64,000 nucleotides of DNA from Tubulanus polymorphus. Taxonomy: Eukaryota; Nemertea; Palaeonemertea; Tubulaniformes; Tubulanidae. Position numbers and translations under genes: made by a program. The DNA is taken from the NCBI RefSeq assembly GCF_964204645.1, contig NC_134029.1:7210001-7274000 (forward strand), read 5' to 3'. Positions within the stretch are counted from its first letter, which is position 1. Every line of letters starts with the position of its first letter. Below the pieces are notes generated by a model that saw only the letters and a program-made list of their open reading frames with translations, was not told the origin of the DNA and searched no databases. Below, one piece after another: positions 11,401 through 20,974 of the stretch.

Positions 11401-14400
11401 ATTCAAGCAAATGTAAAAAAAAAACTGGTTTTCAACATTCTTGCAATGAATAATTCAAAACCAAAACGAAAATGAATCTAAGTAAGAAGTAACACGTGTT
11501 TGATGATAGACTGACTACAAACAGTTATAGATCAGGCCGAACATACCTATCGTGGACACTACCGTTACAGAAAACATAAGTGATCCGGCCCATGACCACT
11601 TATTGGAAATTCCTCCCGGCTCACCCAGAAGTGAGCAATTTACGTCCAGGTCAAGGGCCACGACATTGTGACGAAATCGTTGCAGAACTTTTACCATCGA
11701 CACTTTCGTATCGTATTCGTCGTTTCCTTGTTGAGTGATGTCGTACAGTCGGTTGGTCGTGTCATTTTCCTGTATGACATATTTATCATATTTGTTAAAA
11801 CATTCGCTTTTTTCGTTCGTCTTTTCGAGATGCTCGAATATGAAGCCTCCCATCACCGAATACAGACACACCATCAGAAACAAACCCACGTGCGAGAACA
11901 GAAACTTGAGAAACTTCTTGCAAACTCCGATGCATTTTTTGCGTTTTTGTTCTTTGCCAGTGTCAGTCACGGCCACGTCGGGCGGTGGCATCGTTGGCGG
12001 CGGTTGTTTCTCCATTCTATCCAGATTTCTATTGTGAACGCTGTTGGACATTCCGTCGTGTATCCGATGTAAGTGACCAGAAAATCTCGTCAAAACGATG
12101 AAAAATCGTAGAAAGTTACGAAGACATCAGCGGCGGCCGGGCTTCGCCATTCAGTGCACATAATCTTATCCTTCAACGCTCCGATCTCGAACACGTGCTA
12201 ACTTCTTAGCATCGTTCTGACTATTTATCTTAATCTAGAACATTTACATATAATCTTTGATTTGTCAGCTTAGTCAACGCGACTACCAACTAGCATATCA
12301 TAATCGGGATTCGTGATGAATTAGAATTATCTTGAATGATGCTTATTCTCGACTTCACCGATAGCTATTAAGTTCACGTCAAAGAGTTGATCACGACTTA
12401 AAACCGATAGCTATAAATGTTTAAATTACATCGTTCTGGAAATATCGCTCTAATATAGCCGACCGGTTTGAAGCTATCAATTTTTCTGGTTCCACGCAGA
12501 ACACGTTCGTAAGAGAGGGTTTCTATGACGACATACGATGCCACGCCGATCGAACAACGCATGCGCTTCCGTCCGATGCAGCGACGGCGGTCCACGTCCA
12601 TATGCGACAGTCAGCGTTGTAGCATAGCGACGACGTTTCAAACGAGGAAGAAGATATGAATTATTGTGGTTTCCCACAAAACATTTCAGAATCTTGCACT
12701 AAACCACCTTTGTCAATTCGCGAATGTTTTTTTTATTACCATCGCTATCAAGGGCGGCTATTTTTCTGGTGGCCAACTTATGGAGGGTAATGTTTAACGT
12801 CATAGGGGCAACCCAGCAAAGCGAGCGCAGCCAAAGTACAAAGCTCAGAAAGATGGTTCTAGGGGCGTTCTTCCTCCCGCAGGAAATTTAAATTTTGAGT
12901 CTCCTGAGGCGCCTTTCTAGGCATTCTAAAACATTTTTGAAAACAATGATTCACGAATCGTCGGATATGTATAAAGAATCAGCATAAATTCAAGCCAAAA
13001 TAATACGGCCATATTTTCTTTCAACATATTTGATAGCACCTCAGAAACATTAGGGTGGACCAGACCCCTTTGGTCGTCCCTTGGATATTCATTTATAGAA
13101 GAAATTTATTGCAAATTTTGATATCTTTCAGCAGCATCAATATAATTGCAATTGCGGCGGGGGGTAATAAAGACTTTATGTCTAAACCTGAAAGCAATTT
13201 ACTAATCATGATTTTTTTCTAGATTGCTATGATGATTGTGATTTGGTGATCGAGACTGAAGAAATTTTCGCAGACAACCATTTAGATCGCCGCGTTTTAC
13301 GCCGTGAGACTATAGCCTTATCCTAGTGCCGGTTCTCTAGGTACACACTGAAGGAAATAAAAGCTAAAACTTGTTCAAGGTTGCAACGAATAACTCTTTC
13401 TCTTTTTTCATTCGCTTGGCAAACAATTCCAAGTTCATCATTCATTTTACGCCAAAGAATCTGAATAAGAATGTAAGGATGAAAAAAAAATAAAACAAAA
13501 TGTATCGTGGAGAAATTATCAATTTGTGTTCAATTGAAGCTCACGTCATCGATTCGATGTTAGGCAACGGATCGTAAAGGAAAACGGACTGAGATGTTGC
13601 AAGAACACATCCGCCATCTATGAAAATATCTCAATCGGTGCAGTAATCGTGCCAAAACTCTCGTGTTCTTTTACAACCATTAATTAAAAATGTAAGATCA
13701 GCTTCATGCAACGAAATCACCAGCTATCAATTTCATCCGGCTCACGTTAGAATAATTATACGGACATCACTTAAAAATGTTTGGGACCGTTCTAGTCGCT
13801 GGTTAGGCGAGATACGTAATGAATAGAACTATGTACTAACCGGCTCTCCGAATCAGTACGAAACTTATTGTAAGGGAATATTACATTTACCTTTGCAGGT
13901 TTTATCAATTTATTTGTGAAAAAGATGATCAGATATAAAAGGTCTATAGAAATATAAGAAGACCCATCGTCAGTGAATTCTTACCAATTGTACTAATCAC
14001 TGTTACAGCAAACAGTATGGATCCAGTTAGCGACCATTTATAAGGTACGCCTCCAATTTCACCGATTTGCGTACAGTTTACATCCCAGTCAAGAGCGTAT
14101 ACGTTATCGCGAAACTTTTCTAGAAGTAATGACATCGATGCCTTGGTGTCTTCTTCTCCCAAACCTTGTGTAGCGATCTCGTAGAAGTGATTGGTAGTGA
14201 TATTCTCCAAATCACGGTATTTGTAATAGATAATGAAACAGGCACTTTTTTCGTTCGGTTTTTCCAGATGCTGGAATAGAAACCCGCCCGACGTCGCGTA
14301 GACTATCACAATCACAAACAACCCGAGGTGTGAAGACATCACTTTACAAGTTTTCTTAGCGCAAATTATGATCTTGCGTTTTCTATCATTTGGTCGTCCG

Positions 14401-17400
14401 TCTAAAGGTTCCTCGTCGCCACAGCGATCGACTACGACGTTTGATCTCATCCTTGTCGGTGGTACAGGGCCGGTCATCGGCGGCGGTTTATGCAATTGTT
14501 TGTCCCCTTCGTCCATTTTATCGATTAAACCACACAACTTATTATCGAATATATACGACTGTTACCTTAACGATATTTTTTCGGATTAAATATCTAATTT
14601 CCAATGAAAATAATCAACGTGATATCCAAGAAGTGGCCTCTCCATCGAGTGTCGATATTACATTTATCCATGATCCAATTCGTCACTGGTTAGTTACAGT
14701 CGCAATCGCTAAATTATTGAAAACGGTCAACAAAAACCGTGGTGCAACTACTCGAGCTAAAACCAAATACTAGAATAACCCTTGAAAAACATACGCCGCC
14801 TACTGATTGAATCATTGCATGTCAAACGCTCTAATTGAGTGTTGTTTTAAGCATATATGTATATGCATACATTCGGGATGTGTTACGATGGATACCATCA
14901 GTTATATGACACTTGGGACCAGAGGAAACTACTCAATGTTGCTTCACTCACGTTTTGCTAATTTCGAGCTCATGAAATATTTATTTCCTTCGAAATCGTA
15001 ATTGTTTTTAATGGATAGGAATGCGCAAATCATTCGTCTACTCGCTGGCGATCCGCCCAATGTTCGGTCGAGAGAGTGAAGTGAAGGCCTAGTTCGAATA
15101 AATTACTTATCATTGTCATAGACATAGAAATATTGCGATAACCATTTGGTTCTCATCATTTTTCGATTTCTATGAAAACGATAATAGATTCCAAACCAGG
15201 GCGAGTTAGACGACTATTTGCGAAAGTGAAACCGAATGTCAATTAGTCGGAACTATAGTCCGTATTTGCTCCGATCACTAGTCGACTAATAACGAAATCT
15301 GCGTAGGCATTGCATTAGGGGAACTGCATACGATGCGTGTCGTGCGCCACCCGTTCCTCTAAGGCACACGAGCTGAAAAATACGTAGGCAAAGTTTTTTC
15401 GATATTAGGATACAATTATCATGCTTTTTGGATCCTCTTTCATTAGGGAAGCGTCCCTTTCCACGGGAAAGATGTGCCCTTAGTGAGCGAACCCCCTGAA
15501 ATTTTCAAAATGCCCTTCATAGAGTCCGCCAAAAAAATTCTGGTCAAGATTTTTCGAAATTTGGATACATTTTTGGATCTAACCTTTTTCAATAAGAAAC
15601 TGACTCTTTTCACGGTGAAAATGCGTCCTCTTTCTTGGAATAGAACTGCCCCTCAAAAGACCCATTATCGCTTTTGTTATCTGTTATCTGAAAGCCCTAG
15701 AAAACCTGGTAGAAATCTGTTTAGGTGTTGAAAGTAGTTTAGGAGCCTTAGGCTTTCTGTGAAAGAAAAAAGAAAACCTTAATTACCATGCAATAATGTT
15801 GACTAACTTGGCAAAAACTAGTCCCCCTAAATCCGCCCCTAGTTGATTGATACTCAAAAGCTGATGATATTGGCTATATTTTCTTTTATAAGCATATCAA
15901 ACACAACAATCGTTGATTCATAACACGAATCTAACTTTCTATATGATATGCAAAATTCACTTGTGTGCGAGGCTTGCATTGATTAAAAAGAACTTTAAGG
16001 TGATTTTTTGGCATTACGTCAATTTATTTAAATTCCTATCGAGTTAAACGGAAGACTACGTTGAAATGATGAAAGAAGCAGAAAAGAAATGATAATTTGT
16101 TTTTATCCGAGTTGGTCGCGTTCATCTTCGGCAAAGTTTTACTTCTTACTTAGAATATTTACTGCAATTTCTATAAACGATTTACTTGGTATGTAGAGTA
16201 TATATGTGTACATGCAAAAATTCTTGAACGATTGAAATTATTTCATCTCTAAGTGAAGTAATATCCCAATTCAGAAACTTTTTTACTGACAGAGAAAGGT
16301 ATCGAGTTTTTTTAAAGAAAATAACCTACCAACAGTTGACGTGACGGTAACTGCAAAAAGCAAAGAGCCAGGAATCGACCATAAGTATGGATCTCCACCA
16401 GGCAGCCCAAGCAGATCGCAATCTAAGCCCCAATAATCCAAAGCATATACATCGCTCCTAAATCGATCGGCAATCCGATGCAATGACACGAAAATATCCT
16501 TTTCATCCAGTCCTGAGGTAGTTATTTCCCAAATAGCTTTTATGGTACGATTTTCTAGAGCGAAATACTTGGCTGTGACGTCATAACATTCCCATTTCTC
16601 GTTCGGCTGTTCTAATCTGGCGAAGATGTAGGCCCCAGCGATTGTATAAGCTATAACGAGTGCGATTACGATGACATATTTCATAAAAACTTTGAACGCT
16701 TCTTTCAGCGTCTTTTTAGCTTCTTCTTTTTTGTCCGATGTCGGCGTACTTTCATTCGTATCTGCGGGTGTTATGTCTGGTGTTGAAACTCTTCTTGTGG
16801 GTGGTTTCGGCGGTCGCGTAGGTATAATCGACAACTGATCCTGTGACGACGAGTATTCTGAGCAATAAACCCAATTTTCGTCCCTCTGATGCATTTTGTA
16901 TCCCTACGTAAGTTCCTTTTTGGATATTATCATTCGCAGTCAGAGAAAATTGTTTCAGAAAGGACAACTTCCCAAATATTCCAGATTTTGTAACTTTATG
17001 CATGCAAATGACAAAAATAACTATCCCTATCGCCCCTCTTAGCACTCTTAACGCACGGCACTATGACCTCTCTTGGCTCTGTCCAGTGCTATCCTGAGGA
17101 AACGTTTCATGTCTGTAATGGTGTTGCAACTAATGGCCACAAACGCGCAATTGAAGCACACATAAAACAATTTTTCCTGATAATTGAATATGAAGAAACA
17201 TCTATATTCATGCGAAAAAGGTACTTCAAATTTGTTTGCCGTCGATTCGCCATGGCAAACCCCCCTGAACAGTCATCTAATATTCAGACGAATTGCGCCG
17301 GTACACATTCTGTTTTAAAAAATTAATTATTTCAACCTATAATGAATGACTATGATGAGCCGTTAGTTATTGGAAAAGTAGCACTTTCGATATCGCCTAT

Positions 17401-18962
17401 TCAATAAATACCCAGTTCCGCCGAACATAGTGACGACAATTTGGCGTTTGCTGTTAATTTCTACCATACGTACACCCTCTCAAAACAGTTCGCGCAACAA
17501 GCAGATTGATATTTGAGACTAACAGCAATGGACGTCCATCCAATATATGAACATGTGTACGTACGTCAAATCAGTTACCGTTTAATTCATACATTCACCG
17601 GATTTCTGCTCTCTTCAAAAATGATAATTTATCTAAATTTATTTATAAGTAAAAGGAACTAAATATGTTTTGAAATCATTTCGGGGTCATTGAGTTTTTG
17701 AATGGGAATTTTGATGATGAAAACTTATTATCAATCCTTTTGCAACACCACTATTTGTTGCATTTTAAATTTTCGTGATGTGGGTTTCTGAAATAAAGAC
17801 GATTTTTCCTCTAGTAGCTTTATATACTAACAAAGAAGGTTAGAATTTAGACGCTTAAGGACACATTTACACCGAAAGAACCTATACATGGAGTCTCAGA
17901 AAATGTGTTACCCGAGCTTTATGAAATGGTACACGGTAATAATGCCAGAGGTAAAAATGCCATAGGTTATATATTTCTTGTTTTAGGTTCGATTCCATTC
18001 TCATATCCATTCAGAAACACGGTAGTGTTCAGATGCATGGTTAATCATTGTATTTCAATGATACGTCCTCGTGCAAACATCCAGGTATACCAACTTAACC
18101 CCCCCCCCCAAAAAAAAAAATAATTAATCTCAATAGTTATGGTAGTTAATAAATAATCAGTCTTAAAGCTTCGGTTACACATTTCTGAGATGCTTTGTAT
18201 ATAAATATCTATTAAATTGAATATTACTATCGGATATAGTATACAAAACGATATCAATGACATAAGTTTATAGGGAAACATAATACATGGTAAAAGTAAA
18301 AGAATACCAATAAATTCATTCATTATTCATATCTAAAGGACACGGTTAACCAATCGATTTTCTCGCTAGAAAAGTAACACGTTTGAATTACTTTTATACA
18401 TCATCTGAATTTCTCTATTCGCTGGGTATTTACGTACTTCGAACTCACCTATTGTTGTAGTAACAGTGATAGAGAACATAAGCGCTCCCGACATTGACCA
18501 ACCAAGCGGCTTCGAACCCGGCTCGCCGAGGGTCGAACAGTTGCCGTCCCAATCAAGAGCGACCGTGTTCGATTTGAATCGATCGAGAATTTTCATGATA
18601 GATCTTTTGATTTCCTCTTCGTCGTTTCCGAATGTGGTCACATCGTACAGGCGATTGGCCGTATCGTTTTCTTGGTATACATATTTCAAATATTTGTCGT
18701 GACATTCGCTTAACTCGTTGTGCAACTCGAGGTGGCTAAACACGAATGCGCCCATCACCGCATACAGGCAGACGACAAAAAGCATACCGACATGTTTGAA
18801 ACAGACTTTACAGAATTCTTTCGCTCGAACTTTGAGTCGGATCACCGAAAAAACGTTGTCGGAATTATCTTCCTCGATTATATCGCCGTTGCCGCCGGCG
18901 GTTCGAGGTTGGGTCATCCGCCGATCCATGTTCACGTCAACGCTTGACATCATAATAGACAT
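4806..18962 (-). CDS. Two-pore-domain K+ channel locus with four alternative first exons
   Basis: This is a K2P (KCNK/TWK-type) potassium channel locus on the minus strand. The shared 3' coding exon is 4806-5491. The candidate first coding exons are A 11547-12051, B 13985-14516, C 16330-16894 and D 18449-18962. Each ends with a GT donor after one base of the glycine codon of the first filter. The shared exon opens after TTTAG with the other two bases, restoring T-I/V-G-Y-G-H. The predicted proteins are 396 (A), 405 (B), 416 (C) and 399 aa (D). Each has four membrane segments, two pore loops, an extracellular cap between TM1 and P1, and an acidic cytosolic TM2-TM3 loop. The second filter is T-I-G-F-G-D. 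K2P channels carry background K+ current as dimers at the plasma membrane. I cannot assign a vertebrate orthologue; the second-filter region looks closest to invertebrate TWK/TRESK-like members. Confidence 0.85.
5610..5715. repeat. Two-unit 53-bp tandem repeat with an octamer motif
   Basis: The unit at 5610-5662 is repeated at 5663-5715 with a few substitutions and one small indel. The second unit contains ATTTGCAT (5683-5690), the classical POU octamer. The first has ATTAGCAT at the equivalent place. It lies in the intron beside the K2P shared exon. Confidence 0.7.
6045..6072. repeat. CT dinucleotide microsatellite
   Basis: An uninterrupted run of CT repeats lies in the K2P intron, about 550 bases from the shared exon. 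On the sense strand of the channel gene it is a purine (AG) run. Confidence 0.9.
11547..12051 (-). CDS. K2P alternative first coding exon A
   Basis: It encodes residues 1-168 plus one base: a Pro-rich and Lys-rich cytosolic N-terminus, TM1 (about 54-72, VGLFLMVCLYSVMGGFIF), the cap, and pore helix 1 ending VSTIG. The cap has Cys at about 84 (KSEC) and 139 (VNC) and N-glycosylation sequons at NDT (about 96) and NCS (about 138). I chose ATG 12051 because the longer open frame begins only at a TTG codon. The donor is G|GTATGT. It is most similar to exon D; both share QENDT-NRLYD and a GEPG motif before the pore. Confidence 0.85.
12052..13984. other. Interval between K2P first exons A and B
   Basis: This interval must contain the promoter or leader for exon A if each first exon has its own start site. 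No TATA or initiator could be assigned. Around 12770-12910 there is repeat-like sequence (AGCAAAGCGAGCGCAGCC followed by a conserved-looking block) typical of dispersed invertebrate repeats, but I could not set its borders. Confidence 0.4.
13985..14516 (-). CDS. K2P alternative first coding exon B
   Basis: It encodes a 177-residue N-terminal part with a Pro-rich start (PPPMTGPVPPTRMRS), a basic stretch, TM1 (LGLFVIVIVYATSGGFLF), the cap and pore helix 1 ending ISTIG. The cap cysteines (KSAC and VNC) and sequons (NIT, NCT) sit at the same positions as in exon A. ATG 14516 is the first in-frame Met; the open frame upstream offers only TTG and then a stop. The donor G|GTAAGA is close to consensus. 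Diverged from A but collinear, so it is a paralogous exon rather than an unrelated one. Confidence 0.85.
14517..16329. other. Interval between K2P first exons B and C
   Basis: No coding exon recognised. Around 15390-15640 there are two loosely similar blocks (a TTTTTCGA...GGATACA segment followed by CTCTTTC or CTCTTTTC-type sequence), possibly a decayed tandem or repeat relic. Nothing else is supported. Confidence 0.35.
16330..16894 (-). CDS. K2P alternative first coding exon C (most divergent)
   Basis: It encodes a longer N-terminus (about 70 residues before TM1) with a Pro-Thr-rich segment and a Lys-Glu-rich helix, then TM1 (YVIVIALVIAYTIAGAYIF), cap and pore helix 1. The sequon NRT in the cap is kept, but the second sequon before the pore is lost (the Cys is in GLDCDL). 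The filter half is T-V-G instead of T-I-G. The donor is G|GTAGGT, in the same phase as the others. ATG 16894 starts the frame. This exon is the outlier of the array. Confidence 0.85.
16895..18448. other. Interval between K2P first exons C and D
   Basis: No coding exon recognised. It contains one arm of the AATGCCAGAGGTAAAAATGCC repeat (17935-17967) and a C-run/A-run junction (about 18100-18120). Confidence 0.4.
17935..17967 (+). repeat. Solo copy of the AATGCCAG repeat arm
   Basis: It reads GGTAATAATGCCAGAGG followed by TAAAAATGCCATAGG. It matches the inverted ends at 558-722 and 27576-28092. No partner arm was seen nearby. Confidence 0.6.
18449..18962 (-). CDS. K2P alternative first coding exon D
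   Basis: It encodes residues 1-171 plus one base: a Met/Ser-rich start, an acidic stretch (IIEEDNSDN), TM1 (VGMLFVVCLYAVMGAFVF), cap and pore helix 1 ending TTTIG. Cap cysteines (LSEC, GNC) and sequons (NDT, NCS) are retained. The donor is G|GTGAGT, a strong consensus. It is the most distal exon from the shared exon (about 13 kb) and closest in sequence to A. The start is about 1.9 kb from the ATG of the divergently transcribed FERM gene. Confidence 0.85.
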
Positions 18963-20890
18963 GATGATTCTCTTTCGCCTTGACGATATAGAAGTAAGTT
19001 CCTGGTGTACCCGATTTCAGCGGCTACTTTTCAAAACATAAGCCTACACAATATGTATTCCTTAACCAGGATGAAAAACAAATATTATCGGAGTATATCG
19101 TCACTGCATGACGCCTTCAGTATGATTTTTGTTAATGCGTTTATTTCCGCTATCAAATGAAATTGAACACCAATAAACGCCGAGAAAACTAGAAGTCGCT
19201 CTTCAGAAAATGAAAACCCCGCTAAAGTACTATTAGATTTGCATAACGGAGTAAATCGTATATATTCTCTATATTCCTCGTATATACAGACTATGCAACC
19301 CTAGTTGGTTAAAACGATCAGCAAACTTTCGATGAAACCGTAGTTGTCAATCTGGCCTTACGAAATGGTATTCGAATGTTAAACGCTCTTTGAGAATATA
19401 GCCGTTGAACAAGTTACATTGCGGGTAATGAAACATTTTTAGCGACCGAACAATATGTTTCAAGTGTCATTGATTTCCTTTGATACATTATTGGCCACCG
19501 ATAATTAATAATTCGTTATCCGCGATGTCATAAATTCTTCGCGTTCGTTGAAATTTCTCTAGCAATTTGAAACGTACTCTATAGGCCTTGACCCATCTCG
19601 CTAACCACTCCAACCACCGATTACGGCAAAGAAATTAATAATCTAGAGGGAATTGTAATCTCTATCTAACTAAGATAATTGTAGAGAGAAATCATTTTGA
19701 AATCGTATCGGCATATTTTCAATTTGCTTCGAGCGCATGGTACTTGACAGATTTATTGCGACAGCGCGATCACATATGTGCTCTATTCGCTCTCAACGTA
19801 GTGCAATCTATCTCTTGGTTCAATGAGCTGGTTTTAGTACTCGTGCTTCTTCAAATGGGGATGGCGAAGGATGATACTTGGTTTCGTTATTCCCTCAATA
19901 CTCGCCCACCAAAATGCTAGTAATGTTAGGCTCTTGAAAGTTCGCCGGAGAAGGGTGATGATGACACTCTAGGGTATGATCGCTTGCCAGGGTTTGATTG
20001 CCTCCTTCCATAGCTCACGCCAATACTTGCTGTAACTAACCAAGCGGACTCAATCATGCGAGAAGCGTAGGAACAAAACTATGGCAGGCCTGTTGGAGCT
20101 GTTCCGACTCTGGCATGCGAATCGTTGGCTGGAAGGAATGGATTGGGGACTCTAGGTAACACTGGTATTACGGAGCAATCCTTATGGCGCTCCACCGAGC
20201 ACTATTTCCGTAACTAACCAGGGTAGCCTTCGAATCTGTCAAATACTGGTACATCATTTAGGATTTTATTAGCGAAAATTGTCTTATTTGCTAGCATTGA
20301 ATGGTAAAAAAGCTTTTAGTTCATCTTCGATTTGTCTATTTGGTTCCAACCGGGTCGTTTATATTGTGCTTTTCATTTCCATCAAGAAGTTACGACTCAA
20401 AAACATTGCCCTGTCAGATTAAAACTAAAGTACAATTCAATCAAATTTCATCAGGGCTAAAAGTAGACTTCTATCGAACTTTTTACATTTGAGTTCCAGT
20501 TTCACAAAAATATTAAGCTTACGGTGGTTCAATCACAATTTGTTAAATGATTTTATTTAGGACCATCTAATGAGTGAGTTCTTGTCATAATAGGCCTACT
20601 TACTACTCGTTAATGTTGCCCGGCATAATTTTACAAGAATTAATTTCATTCGGATTATTTTTTTTGCAGAGAGTGACGGCATTAAAGGATTATATCTATC
20701 TATTCCATAAAGTAAGAATTACACCACAGTTTTGTGGATAGTGGATGTTTTAGTAGTAGGCTGCAGTATCTGTGATATTTATTCTGCTGAAATCGAGGCG
20801 AAATAAACCCAGCCACACGGATCATATTTGTTTTACCGGTGATTGAAAGCAATGATGTGTTTTTCATGATGTACTGGATAATACAACAGC
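18963..20890. promoter_or_regulatory. Divergent intergenic region between the K2P and EPB41L4A genes
   Basis: The two genes read away from each other across about 1.9 kb between their start codons. The 5' leaders and at least one promoter for each, if exon D is used, should lie here. I saw no certain core promoter element. Non-coding first exons may extend the genes beyond what I mark, so the real promoter spacing is unknown. Confidence 0.4.
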
Positions 20891-20974
20891 ATGCATTGTT
20901 TGGCGGATAATCCTGAAGATACGTACTGCAAAGTTTTATTATTGGACGACACTGAACTAGTCACAGAGATCAAG
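20891..20974 (+). CDS. EPB41L4A: EPB41L4A exon 1 (start of FERM F1 lobe)
   Basis: It encodes 28 residues starting [20 protein letters not shown], matching the F1 opening Y-C-x-V-L-L-L-D of NBL4 proteins. In-frame TAA upstream (GGA TAA TAC AAC AGC ATG) fixes the start. The donor AAG|GTAATT is phase 0. Confidence 0.85.

Larger units (their letters stand above)
5492..11546 (-). other. K2P intron between shared exon and first exon A
   Basis: No further K2P-like exon was recognised. The intron holds a 53-bp direct tandem pair (5610-5715), a CT microsatellite (6045-6072) and a 15-bp AACATGCAAAATGAA-like tandem near 7135-7165. The open frames here lack family features. Confidence 0.5.

Noticed and set aside
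11668-18947. Plus-strand open frames opposite the K2P first exons
   Set aside because: They overlap exons A-D exactly and encode no recognisable domain, while the minus-strand frames have TM1, cap and pore motifs.
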